64,000 nt of DNA from Microbacterium abyssi (lineage in GTDB: Bacteria > Actinomycetota > Actinomycetes > Actinomycetales > Microbacteriaceae), in assembly GCF_015277895.1 (NCBI RefSeq), contig NZ_CP063815.1:62001-126000 (forward strand). Direction: 5' to 3'. The translations under genes and the position numbers were made by a program. Positions within the stretch are counted from its first letter, which is position 1. Every line of letters starts with the position of its first letter. Shown in pieces: positions 7,730 through 16,462 of the stretch. The notes beneath the pieces were generated by a model that saw nothing but the letters and a program-made list of their open reading frames with translations, was not told the origin of the DNA and made no database searches.

Positions 7730-8946
7730 GCGCTGACATGAACGCGCGACCCCGGCGGGAGACCAAGCCGCCGGCGGCCACGGCCGTGCACGTGGAGGAC
7801 GGCGCCGCCGTCCCCTCCGCCACGGCTGCGACGCAAGAGGGGGCGGAGCACGCCACGCGACCGATGGCCTACGACGCCATCCTGCTCTCCGGATTCGGTG
7901 GCCCCGAGGGCCAGGACGATGTGCTTCCGTTCCTCCGCAACGTCACCCGCGGTCGCGGCATCCCGGATGAACGGCTCGAGGAGGTGGCGCATCACTACCG
8001 CCACTTCGGCGGTGTCAGCCCGATCAACGGACAGAACCGCGAGCTGCTGCAGGCGCTGCGCGCGGCGCTCGCGGGCGAGGGGATCGACCTCCCCGTGTAC
8101 TGGGGCAATCGCAACTGGGCGCCCTATCTCGACGAGGCGCTGGCCCAGGCAGCCGGCGACGGCATCCGCACGATGATCGCCGTTCCGACGAGCGCGTACT
8201 CCTCGTACTCCTCGTGCCGTCAGTACCGGGAGGACTGGGCCGACGCCCTCGAGGCGGCGGGCCTTCAGCAGGAACTGCAGATCGACAAAGTTCGGCAGTA
8301 CTTCTCGCATCCCGGTTTCATCCGCCCGTTCGTCGACGGTCTGCGCGACGCGCTCGCCGCCGCGCGTCAGGCCGGCCACGACGACACCCGCATCGAGGTG
8401 CTGTTCTCGACGCACAGCATCCCTTCCGACGACGCCGCACTGTCGGGCGGCGAGCCCTTCGCCGGTCTCGACGGGGGAGGCTACGTCGCGCAGCACCTGG
8501 CCGTGGCACGCGAGGTCGTCGCCAAGACCGCGCCGGAGATCTCCTGGCAGCTCGTCTTCCAGTCGCGCTCGGGCCCGCCGTCGCAGCCGTGGCTCGAGCC
8601 CGACGTCAACGACACGATCGAGGCTCTGCGGGATCGCAGCGCCGTGATCGTCGTTCCGCTCGGGTTCGTGAGCGACCACATGGAGGTCATGTGGGATCTC
8701 GACACGGAGGCGCGCGAGACGGCGGAGGAGCACGGCCTGTGGTTCGCGCGCACTCCTACTCCTGGCACGCACCCCGCCTTCGTCGCGGCGCTCGTCGACC
8801 TGGTGCGGGAGCGGATCGGCGGAATCCCCGTCGAGCAGCGTCTGAACGAGACCGAGATCGGCCCGTGGTACGACGTGTGCCGGGGCGGATGCTGCGCGAA
8901 CCCGCGCCTGGGCTTCAAGCCGGCCATCGCGGGGTTGCAGCCGTAG
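7726..8946 (+). CDS. hemH: ferrochelatase (coproporphyrin type, CpfC)
   Basis: Inserts Fe2+ into the porphyrin; actinobacteria use the coproporphyrin branch, so the substrate is probably coproporphyrin III. LLSGFGGPEG opens the domain and the catalytic His is in FSTHSIP (H230). Cys164 (SSYSSCRQYRED) with the C-terminal CRGGCC cluster (C385, C389, C390) agrees with the [2Fe-2S] cluster of actinobacterial enzymes. The ATG at 7726 has AAAGGAG upstream; the first 45 residues are an Ala/Pro-rich extension and the ATG at 7864 is an alternative. Translational coupling to the crt operon is unusual. Confidence 0.93.
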   Translation: MSADMNARPRRETKPPAATAVHVEDGAAVPSATAATQEGAEHATRPMAYDAILLSGFGGPEGQDDVLPFLRNVTRGRGIPDERLEEVAHHYRHFGGVSPINGQNRELLQALRAALAGEGIDLPVYWGNRNWAPYLDEALAQAAGDGIRTMIAVPTSAYSSYSSCRQYREDWADALEAAGLQQELQIDKVRQYFSHPGFIRPFVDGLRDALAAARQAGHDDTRIEVLFSTHSIPSDDAALSGGEPFAGLDGGGYVAQHLAVAREVVAKTAPEISWQLVFQSRSGPPSQPWLEPDVNDTIEALRDRSAVIVVPLGFVSDHMEVMWDLDTEARETAEEHGLWFARTPTPGTHPAFVAALVDLVRERIGGIPVEQRLNETEIGPWYDVCRGGCCANPRLGFKPAIAGLQP

Positions 8947-8974
8947 TCCGGGACGCCCCCGCTACGGTGGCTGC

Positions 8975-9356
8975 ATGGGCGAGGCGATCCTGTGGGGCGC
9001 GGTCGCGGCGGCGCCGCTGCTCGTCGGGGCAGTGCTGGCGATGCTGCGGAAGTGGCCGCCGCGCCTGCTCGGCATCGTGCTCGGCTTCGGTGCCGGAGCA
9101 CTGATGGCGTCGATCGCGTTCGCTGTGGACCGGCGTCGCTATCGTGTGCGCCCTCGCGACGATCGCCGGTTTCGCACTGGCGGATGCCGTCGGGGCCGAG
9201 TTCCAGGCCGGCGCGAGCGGCTTCGCGGCCGGGGCGCTGCTCGTCATGCTCGTGGACTCGATGGTGCCTGACGCGCAGTCCAAGGCGAAGGAGTCGACCG
9301 GCCTCGCCACCGTCCTTGGCTTCGCGCTCGCCGTAGGGCTTTCGCTGGCGTCCTGA
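8975..9356 (+). pseudogene. ZIP-like metal transporter remnant with internal deletion
   Basis: The ATG at 8975 opens a frame for two membrane helices (GEAILWGAVAAAPLLVGAVL, then GFGAGALMASIAF). Around 9115-9128 the homology jumps to another frame, which encodes LWTGVAIVCALATIAGFAL and a last helix GLATVLGFALAVGLSLAS to the stop at 9356. Both halves suit ZIP-family proteins of roughly 230-250 residues, so the middle of the gene, probably over 300 bp, appears lost with a frameshift. A TACGGT box ends 6 nt before the ATG, a leaderless-type promoter that may still be active. Family assignment is moderate. Confidence 0.6.
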
Positions 9357-9359
9357 CGG

Positions 9360-9776
9360 CTAGACCAGCCGGACGTCGACGCCGAGCCTGGCGTACGTCG
9401 GTTCCGCACGCCGGTCGCAAGAAAGCAGAGGAATCCCGGCGGCCCTCGCGGCGAGACCGACGAGCCCGTCGTACGCCGCGCCTCCCGCGATTCCCGCTCG
9501 CACGAACGTCTTCGTCGAATGCAGGGCCTCCGCTGCCGGCAGCGCGACCGACTCGGGGAATGCGCGTTCCATGATCTCGGCTACTCGATCGGGCCGCAGC
9601 CGCGCGGAGCCGGGGAGCCGCGTCAGAACCGAGAACGTCTCGAACAGGGCGTGACCGGCCAAGCCGAGAACCGAGCCCGCCGCCGCTTCACTCACGGCCT
9701 CGTGCGCCGGGTCTGCATCGCGGATCAACGCAAGCGCGGCGCTCGTGTCGAGGAGCAGATCAGCGCTGGTCGGCAA
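9360..9776 (-). CDS. vapC: PIN-domain toxin (VapC-like)
   Basis: Predicted Mg2+-dependent RNase of a type II toxin-antitoxin pair. The PIN core starts at LLLDTSAALALI (first acidic residue), with EAL..T..FVRAGIAGGAAYDGLVG (later Asp) and LLSCDR near the end. The best start is the TTG at 9776, overlapping the end of the antitoxin gene by 17 bp; a GTG at 9818 in frame would lengthen it. Pairing with an AbrB-type antitoxin in this order is standard for VapBC. Confidence 0.8.
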   Translation of the reverse strand: MPTSADLLLDTSAALALIRDADPAHEAVSEAAAGSVLGLAGHALFETFSVLTRLPGSARLRPDRVAEIMERAFPESVALPAAEALHSTKTFVRAGIAGGAAYDGLVGLAARAAGIPLLSCDRRAEPTYARLGVDVRLV

Positions 9777-9990
9777 GACGCAGCTCGCGGATGTCTTCGG
9801 GGGTGAGGACAGGGCCACCCGTGATCACGAGCCTGCCATCCTTCTCGATGACGTTGTCGTGGGTCTCGATCTCGATGCGGATGCCGGTGCCGTCCATGAC
9901 GAGATCCACCGGTCCGGGAACCATCCCGAGGCGCTCTCTCAACGAGGCAGGAATGACTATCCGACCCGCCTTGTCCATGGTTGCCTTCAT
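9760..9990 (-). CDS. vapB: AbrB/MazE-fold antitoxin (VapB-like)
   Basis: A 76-residue protein starting MKATMDKAGRIVIPASLRERLG, the classic SpoVT-AbrB swapped-hairpin DNA-binding domain, followed by a C-terminal toxin-binding tail (LTPEDIRELRLADQR). It would bind its own promoter and neutralise the overlapping PIN toxin. The ATG at 9990 is preferred because it begins the domain; a GTG at 10017 adds nine residues. No strong ribosome binding site is visible for either start. Confidence 0.82.
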   Translation of the reverse strand: MKATMDKAGRIVIPASLRERLGMVPGPVDLVMDGTGIRIEIETHDNVIEKDGRLVITGGPVLTPEDIRELRLADQR

Positions 9991-10023
9991 GCCATCACGA
10001 TACCATTCGAATGGCACGTACGG

Positions 10024-11115
10024 TCAGAACCCCGGGTACTCCCGCATCCGCTCCTCGAACTCGGCGCGGTCGTCCTCGCTGAGCAGCTGCGGCGCGAGGA
10101 AGTAGATCTGCAGCCCCTCCAGCGGCTCGCCGGTCTTCGCGCCGTCGGCCTCTCGCTCGGTGCGCAGCTCCCCCGACGGGTCGTTGGAGAGGTCGTACAT
10201 CACGGCGTAGAAGCGCATCGGGTCGGGATAGTTGTCGGTGTACCACTCCCAGGTGTGCTGCGTGCGCGGGTCGGCCGATCCGTAGAAGTCCTGCAGGACC
10301 CCGTCATCGAGACTCGAAGACGGATCGTTGAACGAGTACATCCCGAACATCCCGTACTCGACGAGCACCTCCTCGATGACGCTCATCACGTCGAGCTTGC
10401 GCTCGTAGTCCTGGATCTTCTCGTTGGTCATCCACGGCACCGAGATGTACTGCACGAGCATCGATTCGCCGCTGTAGCCGTTGCGCTCCGGGCGCAGATC
10501 CTCCGGGCCGACCTCGGTCCAGGTGTACCCGTACCGGTCGCTGAGGCGACTCCTGATCTCGGCCAGCGCCGCATCGCTCTGCGCGCGCACCTCCTCGAGC
10601 GAGGGCTGCGCGAGAATCGTGCTCGAGGCGGTGTCCTTGACCCCGGGGAACGCCTCCTCGTGCTTCTGCTCGGAAGTCTTCTGACCGCCGTAACTGCCGG
10701 ATGCCGACGTCTGCAGCGCGCTCGCCGCACCGACCGTCGCCACGTTCAGCAGCAGCGTGATGACCAGGGCGGATGCTCCGAGCACCCGACCGCGCCTAGT
10801 GAACATCGCCCCCACGACGACGCCGAGCACGATCAGCTGCAGGGCCAGCATCGTCGGGCCGTAGAGCAGCTCCGTGCCACCGGCCAGCAGCGCGCCGAGC
10901 AGCACCAGCGCGAACAGGATCGCGCTCACCAGGGCGACCCAGCCGATCGCGTTCGCCGGCTGCTTCTCCTTCGCCACCTCCGCGGTGCTGAGGATCGGCG
11001 AGGGCGCACCCGTCGGCGCCGTCGCGCGACGTGCGCCGTGGTACCCGCCGGGCGGCGGTACGGGAGGCGCACCCTCGACGCCTGCGATGTAACGTGCGCG
11101 CTGCGGATCTACCAT
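10024..11115 (-). CDS. membrane protein of the MoxR/VWA operon, unknown function
   Basis: A 363-residue protein. A Pro/Ala-rich cytoplasmic N-terminus (about 60 residues) is followed by three or four hydrophobic helices (residues about 60-140) and a soluble, acidic, probably extracellular C-terminal domain of about 220 residues rich in Tyr, Trp and Glu. No family is recognised. It overlaps the upstream gene by 7 bp and ends the seven-gene operon that begins with moxR, so it may be an accessory of that membrane complex. Confidence 0.6.
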   Translation of the reverse strand: MVDPQRARYIAGVEGAPPVPPPGGYHGARRATAPTGAPSPILSTAEVAKEKQPANAIGWVALVSAILFALVLLGALLAGGTELLYGPTMLALQLIVLGVVVGAMFTRRGRVLGASALVITLLLNVATVGAASALQTSASGSYGGQKTSEQKHEEAFPGVKDTASSTILAQPSLEEVRAQSDAALAEIRSRLSDRYGYTWTEVGPEDLRPERNGYSGESMLVQYISVPWMTNEKIQDYERKLDVMSVIEEVLVEYGMFGMYSFNDPSSSLDDGVLQDFYGSADPRTQHTWEWYTDNYPDPMRFYAVMYDLSNDPSGELRTEREADGAKTGEPLEGLQIYFLAPQLLSEDDRAEFEERMREYPGF

Positions 11116-11882
11116 GGCTTGTCCGTCCCGCCGCCAGGGCCCTCGTCGTCGCCCTGGTTCTCCTGACGCTCCTCCGCACCCTGCTCGAGCTTCTCCTGCA
11201 GCTCATCCAGGTCGTCCTGGCCGGGCTGTGGCTGCTCCTCGCCCTCTTCGCCGCTGTCCGGGTTCTGCTGCTGGTTCTGCTCGCTCTGCTGCTGCTTCTC
11301 CTGCAGCCGGTCCTTGATGTCGTCGAGCGTGTCGCTCATGTCGCGGTTCGGATCCGGCGACTGCTGATCGGCGTCTTCGCTGTTGCACTCCTCCGGCGTC
11401 TCCGCGGTCACGCGCAACGCCTCGCCGTAGAGCTCTGCGGCGCCCGGACCGTCGCCATCGCTCAGCGCCGCATCGCCCTGCCGCTCGATCACGAGGGCGA
11501 GATTGACCCGCACCGCGCACACCTCGAGACCGGATGCCAGCGTCAGCGCCTCACTGAGTTCGCCGCGCGCGGCGACCAGCTCCTCTGCGCCGGCGAGGGA
11601 GGTGCCGACGTTGTACGGTGCCTTGAACGGCTCGAACCAGTTCAGGAACTCCTGACCCTGCGCCGCGGTCGTCGAACCCGAGTAGTCGCCGACGACATAG
11701 GTCGAGATCGCCTGATGCGCGAAGCCGTACATGCTCAGCAGCTTGCCGACGAACAGCAGCGCGGCCAGCGTGATCGGCAGCGTGCCGATCACGACCCAGC
11801 GGCGGATGCTGCGACGCCGGCGATTCGCGGCGAGCAGGGCGGCCGCGGCATCCGCCTGCGTCGGAGTGGGCGTGGGGATCAT
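11109..11882 (-). CDS. BatC-like membrane protein with Gln/Glu-rich tail
   Basis: 257 residues: one membrane helix (about 28-48: WVVIGTLPITLAALLFVGKLL), a helical middle part with a TPR-like repeat look (residues 80-170), and a low-complexity C-terminal third rich in Gln, Glu, Asp and Pro that could form a coiled coil. This resembles the BatC position of Bat (Bacteroides aerotolerance-type) operons, where a TPR protein accompanies VWA proteins. Coupled to both neighbours by short overlaps. Function is not known. Confidence 0.55.
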   Translation of the reverse strand: MIPTPTPTQADAAAALLAANRRRRSIRRWVVIGTLPITLAALLFVGKLLSMYGFAHQAISTYVVGDYSGSTTAAQGQEFLNWFEPFKAPYNVGTSLAGAEELVAARGELSEALTLASGLEVCAVRVNLALVIERQGDAALSDGDGPGAAELYGEALRVTAETPEECNSEDADQQSPDPNRDMSDTLDDIKDRLQEKQQQSEQNQQQNPDSGEEGEEQPQPGQDDLDELQEKLEQGAEERQENQGDDEGPGGGTDKPW

Positions 11883-12895
11883 GCGTCGCCTCCCCGCAGC
11901 GCGAGCCCGCGCAGCTGCGCGACGAGCATCGTGGCACGCGCGAGCTCGACGCCCAGCAACAGCACCATGATGATCGCGAACACCCAGTACAGCTCGGTCA
12001 CGTTGCCGACCTCACCGGATTCGGCGTAGTTGGTCGTCGTCGTGGGCGCCTCCGGCAGGTCGATCGCGGTGCCTGCGTCGCGCACCTGCAGCGGCACGCC
12101 GAGCTCATCGGCGATGGTCTGCAGGTTGGCGTCGTCGCGCACCGACAGGGCCGGCTCGCCCTGGTATTCGATGTACCCGGGGTCTTCGGCCTCGAACGAG
12201 CCCGACGTGATCCGCATCGGGCCGCCCTCGCTCGTGCCGTAGCCGAGCACAGCGCCGCCGTCGACGAACTCGGCGCTGCCCGCGAACGACTCCGGGTCGC
12301 TGGCGGCCGTCTGCTCGCCGTCGCCGAGGTAGAACACCATCCGCGAGCGATCCGGTGCGCTCTGGGCGGCTCCGGCCAGCGTCTCCCGCAGCATGGCGCT
12401 GGCGATGCCGATCGAGCTGCCGCGCGAGCGCGAGGTGACCTCGGGGGTCAGGATCTCGAGCGACGACATCAGCGCCGTGGTGTCCGTCGTGAGGGGAAGA
12501 CGCTGCTCGGCGGCCGCGTCGAAGGTGATGAGCGCGAAGCGCGCGCCCGGGTACTCGTCGACGATCGCCTGCACGTCTGCACGCGCCCCTTCGAGCCGCG
12601 GCCGGTCGGCGTCCCAGTCCTCCGCGACGATGCTCGCGGTGGTGTCGAGCACGATCACGACGTCGGTGTCGGTCGCGAGCGTCTGCACCGCCCCGCCCGG
12701 GATGCCGGGGCGCAGCAGCATCATGAAGCAGGCGAGCACCATCGCCAGACGCAGCGACCACATGACGGGCCCGGCGCCGGATGCGCTGTCGGCGGGGTGA
12801 CGCGTCGAGCGCACCAGCATCCACACCGCCAGTCCCGCCATCGGCGCGAACAGCAGCACGAGGAGGAGGACGTTGAGCACGGGCTGGAAGATCAC
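11879..12895 (-). CDS. VWA-domain membrane protein (BatB/BatA-like), second copy
   Basis: 338 residues: two N-terminal helices, a von Willebrand factor A domain beginning DTDVVIVLDTTASIV (degenerate MIDAS DxTxS), and a C-terminal helix (ELYWVFAIIMVLLLGVELA). Start is the GTG at 12895, overlapping the previous stop as GTGA. The MIDAS motif is the less canonical of the two VWA genes here. Such proteins form membrane assemblies with MoxR ATPases and DUF58 proteins; targets are not known in this genus. Confidence 0.78.
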   Translation of the reverse strand: MIFQPVLNVLLLVLLFAPMAGLAVWMLVRSTRHPADSASGAGPVMWSLRLAMVLACFMMLLRPGIPGGAVQTLATDTDVVIVLDTTASIVAEDWDADRPRLEGARADVQAIVDEYPGARFALITFDAAAEQRLPLTTDTTALMSSLEILTPEVTSRSRGSSIGIASAMLRETLAGAAQSAPDRSRMVFYLGDGEQTAASDPESFAGSAEFVDGGAVLGYGTSEGGPMRITSGSFEAEDPGYIEYQGEPALSVRDDANLQTIADELGVPLQVRDAGTAIDLPEAPTTTTNYAESGEVGNVTELYWVFAIIMVLLLGVELARATMLVAQLRGLALRGGDA

Positions 12896-13878
12896 AGGCG
12901 TACCCTCCACAGCAGAGCGATGAACCCGAGGGTCAGCACGAGCAGCACGGCGATCCACAGATTGGGGGTGTCGGTCCACACCACCTGCGCCTGGCCGCGC
13001 AGCTCGGTGGCATCCTGCTCCTGCACGTCGGCGATGATGTCGGCGACGGTCGTCGTCTCGCGCAGTCCGTACGCCTCGCCGCCTGTGGCGCGTGCTGCCG
13101 CGACGAGTTCATCGCTGATCTCGGTGTTGACGCCCTGCACGGGATTCAGTGCGAAAACGCGGACCCCGGCGGATGCCGCATAGTTCGCGGCCTCCTCGAG
13201 CGACACGATCGAGGCCCCGGCGAGCTCGTTGTCGGTGGCGAGGATGATGGAGCGGCTGCGCTCGTCGTCCAGGTGGTCGAAGCGCATCGCGCACGAGGCC
13301 AGACCGTCGCCGATCAGCGAGGCGCCCGGGCCGTTGAGCGTGCCGACCCAGTGCTCCGGGATCTCCTCCATGAAGTCGAAGCTCGAGCGGATGCTCTCCA
13401 GGTGCGTGCGGATGAAGTCGTAGTCGTCGGTCAGCGGGAACACCTGCACCGGCGAGCTGTTGAAGATCGTCAGCCCGATGCGCTCGCCTTCGAAGCCGTC
13501 GAGCAGATCCTCGAACACCGTCAGCACCTCGACGTCGACGTCGCTCATGGAACCGGAGACGTCGAGACACAGCATGATGTCGCGGCTGGTGTTGACCGGC
13601 TGGATGGTCTGCGATGACATCGGCCGGGCGGCGACGACGCCGCCGACGACGGCGGCGATGATTCCGAGTGCGAGGACTCCGGCCAGCGCCGCGGTCCGCC
13701 GCTGCACGGCCCTGTGGAACGACGGCAGCGTGCGCAGACGCTCGGCGCGCGCGATGGGCGCGCTCGGCGCGGCACGGTGACGCGCACTGCGGCGGAGCCC
13801 GATCACGAGCCCGACTGCGATCGCGACGACGGAGACCACGGCCGCGACGAGAAGGATCCACCCGTTCGCTAGTGCCAC
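12892..13878 (-). CDS. VWA-domain membrane protein, first copy
   Basis: 328 residues: helix near the N-terminus (WILLVAAVVSVVAIAVGLVIG), a second helix at about 65-85, then a VWA domain with a complete MIDAS motif (CLDVSGSMSD) and a C-terminal helix (LWIAVLLVLTLGFIALLW). The GTG at 13878 lies inside the end of the preceding gene (10 bp overlap). With the neighbouring second VWA protein it probably forms a metal-dependent adhesion or chaperone pair acting with MoxR. Confidence 0.82.
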   Translation of the reverse strand: MALANGWILLVAAVVSVVAIAVGLVIGLRRSARHRAAPSAPIARAERLRTLPSFHRAVQRRTAALAGVLALGIIAAVVGGVVAARPMSSQTIQPVNTSRDIMLCLDVSGSMSDVDVEVLTVFEDLLDGFEGERIGLTIFNSSPVQVFPLTDDYDFIRTHLESIRSSFDFMEEIPEHWVGTLNGPGASLIGDGLASCAMRFDHLDDERSRSIILATDNELAGASIVSLEEAANYAASAGVRVFALNPVQGVNTEISDELVAAARATGGEAYGLRETTTVADIIADVQEQDATELRGQAQVVWTDTPNLWIAVLLVLTLGFIALLWRVRL

Positions 13879-14357
13879 GTCCTCACCACCAGGCGTGCGG
13901 CTTCGGCACCGGCGTGCGGGTCGACCGCGGATCCGCGGCGGAAGATGCTCGGGTAGTAGTGTCGGCCCACCGCGTCGACCAGCTCGGGCTGGACCCCCAG
14001 GCGCACGAGGTCGTTGAGGGTGAGGACGGGCGCCTCCAGCCCGCTGTACTCGTTCACGAACGTGCGCACGACGCGACTGAGCTCGAGGTTCGCGGCTCGC
14101 GCGTCGAGGGCGCCTGACCGGTATGCGCCCTCGATGCGATCGATCTCGCCGTTGTATTCCGTTCGGAGCATGGACAGGACATCGACGGTCGGCGGCGTGG
14201 ACTGCTCGGCGCCGTGCAGGACGATGCTGCGCTTCGGGCGAGTGAGGAAGAAGAGCAGCCAGCCCAGCAGGATCAGCACCGCGATGATGCCGAGCGCCAG
14301 CAGCATCCATCCCCATCCGTACTGCGCCGGAGGGTAGAGCTCGTCAGCTGCGGACAT
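13869..14357 (-). CDS. small membrane protein of the MoxR operon (DUF4381-like)
   Basis: 162 residues with one strongly hydrophobic helix (about 17-38) and a helical cytoplasmic remainder. It sits between the DUF58 and VWA genes, the usual place of DUF4381-type proteins in MoxR operons, and overlaps DUF58 by 14 bp. No catalytic motif is visible; assignment is by position and topology. Confidence 0.6.
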   Translation of the reverse strand: MSAADELYPPAQYGWGWMLLALGIIAVLILLGWLLFFLTRPKRSIVLHGAEQSTPPTVDVLSMLRTEYNGEIDRIEGAYRSGALDARAANLELSRVVRTFVNEYSGLEAPVLTLNDLVRLGVQPELVDAVGRHYYPSIFRRGSAVDPHAGAEAARLVVRTWH

Positions 14358-15231
14358 GCGCCCTCCGGTTCAGCATGCGCAGCAGTTCGCCCACCGCGGC
14401 ATCCTGGGTGTCGAGGGCGGCCCTGCTGATCTCGAGCCGGTCGAGCAGGTCGTCGCGCCGGGCGGCATCCGCCTGGTTCTGGGCGACGATCTCGCCCAGA
14501 ACCTCCGCGTCGCCGTGCACGAAATCGGGGATCGCCCAGCGGGTGCCGACGTCGGCGCGCGATTCGTGCGAGGCATGGTCGAGCACCGGGTCGGCGTCGC
14601 GGAGCGTGACCCAGACGACGTCATGCTGCACGCGCAGCCGGCGCAGCATCCGCTCTGTCTCGTCAGTGACCGGCGCCTCGTCCGTGACGATGACGACGAT
14701 GCAGCGGCGCGCGATCGTGCGCGCGACGAACGAGAGCAGCGCGTCGCGGTCGCTGGGCGCGCTCGCAGTGGCGATCGCCTGATCGATCGTGCGCAGGGCG
14801 TGCTCGAGCGCCCCCTCGCTGCGTCCGGGCGCGCGACGGCGGATGCGCTCCGTGTCGCCGTGGATGACGCTGAAGTCGTCGCCGTGCCGCAGGGCGAGGA
14901 TGCCGAGGGCGCCAGTGGCGAGGATCGCGAGCTCCTTCTTCGGCTTCTCGTCGTGCGCGAGCGCGGTCATCGACAGTCCGGTGTCGACGACGAACAGGAC
15001 CGTGTGCATCCGGTTGGCGCGATGCCGCTTGACCATCGGCACGTCCATCCGCGCCGTCGCCCGCCAGTCGATGTCGCGCACCTGATCGCCGTACTCGTAC
15101 TTGCGCAGGTCCTCGAAGTCGAGGCTGCGACCGTGCAGCAGCGACGCGTACGCGCCGTCGAGTGCGTGCATCGACTTCTGCGACGAGTGGATGAAGAGCT
15201 TGCTCTTCACCTGCGTGATCAGGCTGGGCAT
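14344..15231 (-). CDS. DUF58 protein (MoxR-associated)
   Basis: 295 residues. The DUF58 signature is clear: GRSLDFEDLRKYEYGDQVRDIDW, followed by VFVVDTGLSM-type strands that form a VWA-like fold with a weak MIDAS. The family always travels with MoxR ATPases. The ATG at 15231 lies 5 nt after the moxR stop and is preferred because upstream sequence belongs to moxR. Confidence 0.88.
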   Translation of the reverse strand: MPSLITQVKSKLFIHSSQKSMHALDGAYASLLHGRSLDFEDLRKYEYGDQVRDIDWRATARMDVPMVKRHRANRMHTVLFVVDTGLSMTALAHDEKPKKELAILATGALGILALRHGDDFSVIHGDTERIRRRAPGRSEGALEHALRTIDQAIATASAPSDRDALLSFVARTIARRCIVVIVTDEAPVTDETERMLRRLRVQHDVVWVTLRDADPVLDHASHESRADVGTRWAIPDFVHGDAEVLGEIVAQNQADAARRDDLLDRLEISRAALDTQDAAVGELLRMLNRRAHVRS

Positions 15232-15236
15232 GGTTA

Positions 15237-16364
15237 CTACGGCGTCGGCACTGCGGAGAAGATCTCGTCGATGATCTCCTCGCTCCTGATGCCCTCGGCA
15301 TCCGCCTCGAAAGTGAGCAGCACCCGGTGGCGGAGCACGACGTGGCGGAGTGTGCGGATGTCCTCCGGCAGTACATGCGCGCGGCCGTTCAGCAACGCGA
15401 GCGCGCGGGATGCCTGGAGGAAGGCGATGCTCGCGCGGGGGCTGGCGCCGTACTTGATGAACCGTGCGCGATCCTCGCCGATGTACGGCGCCGGGTTCCG
15501 GGTGACGTACGCGATCGAGACGATGTAGTTGCGGATGGCGGCGTCGACGTAGATGCGGGATGCGACGTCCTGCAGCAGCCGCACGTCCTCGAGCGAGACG
15601 GCACTGGCGACGTGCCGGTCGGGGTCGAGCACGCCGGAGTCGATGCGGCTGAGCACCTCGAGCTCCTCGGCGGGGCTCGGGTACTCGACGATCTCCTTGA
15701 GCAGGAACCGGTCCATCTGCGCTTCGGGCAGCTCGTACGTGCCCTCCTGCTCGATCGGGTTCTGCGTCGCGATCACCAGGAAGGGCTTCGGCAGGTGGTG
15801 CACCTCGCCGCCGATGGTCGTCTGGTGCTCCTGCATCGCCTCGAGCATGGCCGACTGCGTCTTCGCGCTCGAGCGGTTGATCTCGTCGAGGAGCACGAAG
15901 TTCGCGTGCACCGGGCCCAGCACGGTGCGGAACGAGCCGGCCTGGGCGTCGTAGATCTGGTTGCCGGTGATGTCGCTGGGCAGCAGATCGGGCGTGCACT
16001 GGATGCGCTTGAAGCTCGCCTTGACCGTGTCGGCCAGGGTGGATGCCGCAGTCGTCTTGGCGAGCCCGGGGACGGACTCGAGCAGGATATGGCCGCTCGC
16101 GATGAGCGAGATCAGCAGACTGGTGCGCAGGCGGTCCTGGCCGACCATCTTCGCCGAGTAGGAGTCGGAGATGACCTTCAGGATTCTGGAGGCGCGCGCC
16201 ATCTCGGCGTCGGTGGGGGCGCTTCCCGCGCCAGTCGGCGCGGCCCCGGTCCCTGAGCCTGTCGAAGGGTCCGGAACGCGCGGTGTCGCCGGAGCCGCCG
16301 GCGGCCGAGGCGGGGGCGGCGGGGCGGCGGGTGTGCCCGTCGTCTGGGCGTGCGGCTCACTCAT
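15237..16364 (-). CDS. MoxR-family AAA+ ATPase
   Basis: Chaperone-like ATPase, 375 residues. A low-complexity Pro/Ala linker of about 55 residues precedes the AAA+ core: Walker A variant ESVPGLAKTT, Walker B VLLDEINRSSAKTQ, sensor IATQNPIEQEGTYELPEAQMDRF. The start at 16364 has GAGGAG upstream. The linker contains a short mobile-type repeat at 16251-16269. First gene of the seven-gene operon ending at 10024. Confidence 0.93.
   Translation of the reverse strand: MSEPHAQTTGTPAAPPPPPRPPAAPATPRVPDPSTGSGTGAAPTGAGSAPTDAEMARASRILKVISDSYSAKMVGQDRLRTSLLISLIASGHILLESVPGLAKTTAASTLADTVKASFKRIQCTPDLLPSDITGNQIYDAQAGSFRTVLGPVHANFVLLDEINRSSAKTQSAMLEAMQEHQTTIGGEVHHLPKPFLVIATQNPIEQEGTYELPEAQMDRFLLKEIVEYPSPAEELEVLSRIDSGVLDPDRHVASAVSLEDVRLLQDVASRIYVDAAIRNYIVSIAYVTRNPAPYIGEDRARFIKYGASPRASIAFLQASRALALLNGRAHVLPEDIRTLRHVVLRHRVLLTFEADAEGIRSEEIIDEIFSAVPTP
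16251..16269. repeat. short interspersed repeat inside the moxR linker
   Basis: CCCTGAGCCTGTCGAAGGG; its reverse complement contains TCGACAGGCTCAGGG, found again between genes at 62154-62168, and a degenerate form lies in the lactonase gene (22516-22537). Here it encodes part of the disordered Pro/Ser/Gly linker without breaking the frame. Confidence 0.6.
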
Positions 16365-16416
16365 CACTGTCTCCTCGCATGCGGGACGGTCGCGCGCCCT
16401 CCCTCGGAACAGCGTA

Positions 16417-16456
16417 ATCGTCACACCATGAGGACGATCGTCACATCATGAAGACG
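16417..16456. repeat. two 20-bp direct repeats upstream of moxR
   Basis: Unit 1 (16417-16436) and unit 2 (16437-16456) match at 18 of 20 positions (core ATCGTCACA). They lie between the sigma-factor stop and moxR, where the moxR promoter must be, so they could be tandem sites for a regulator. No known consensus recognised. Confidence 0.5.
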
Positions 16457-16462
16457 GTCACG

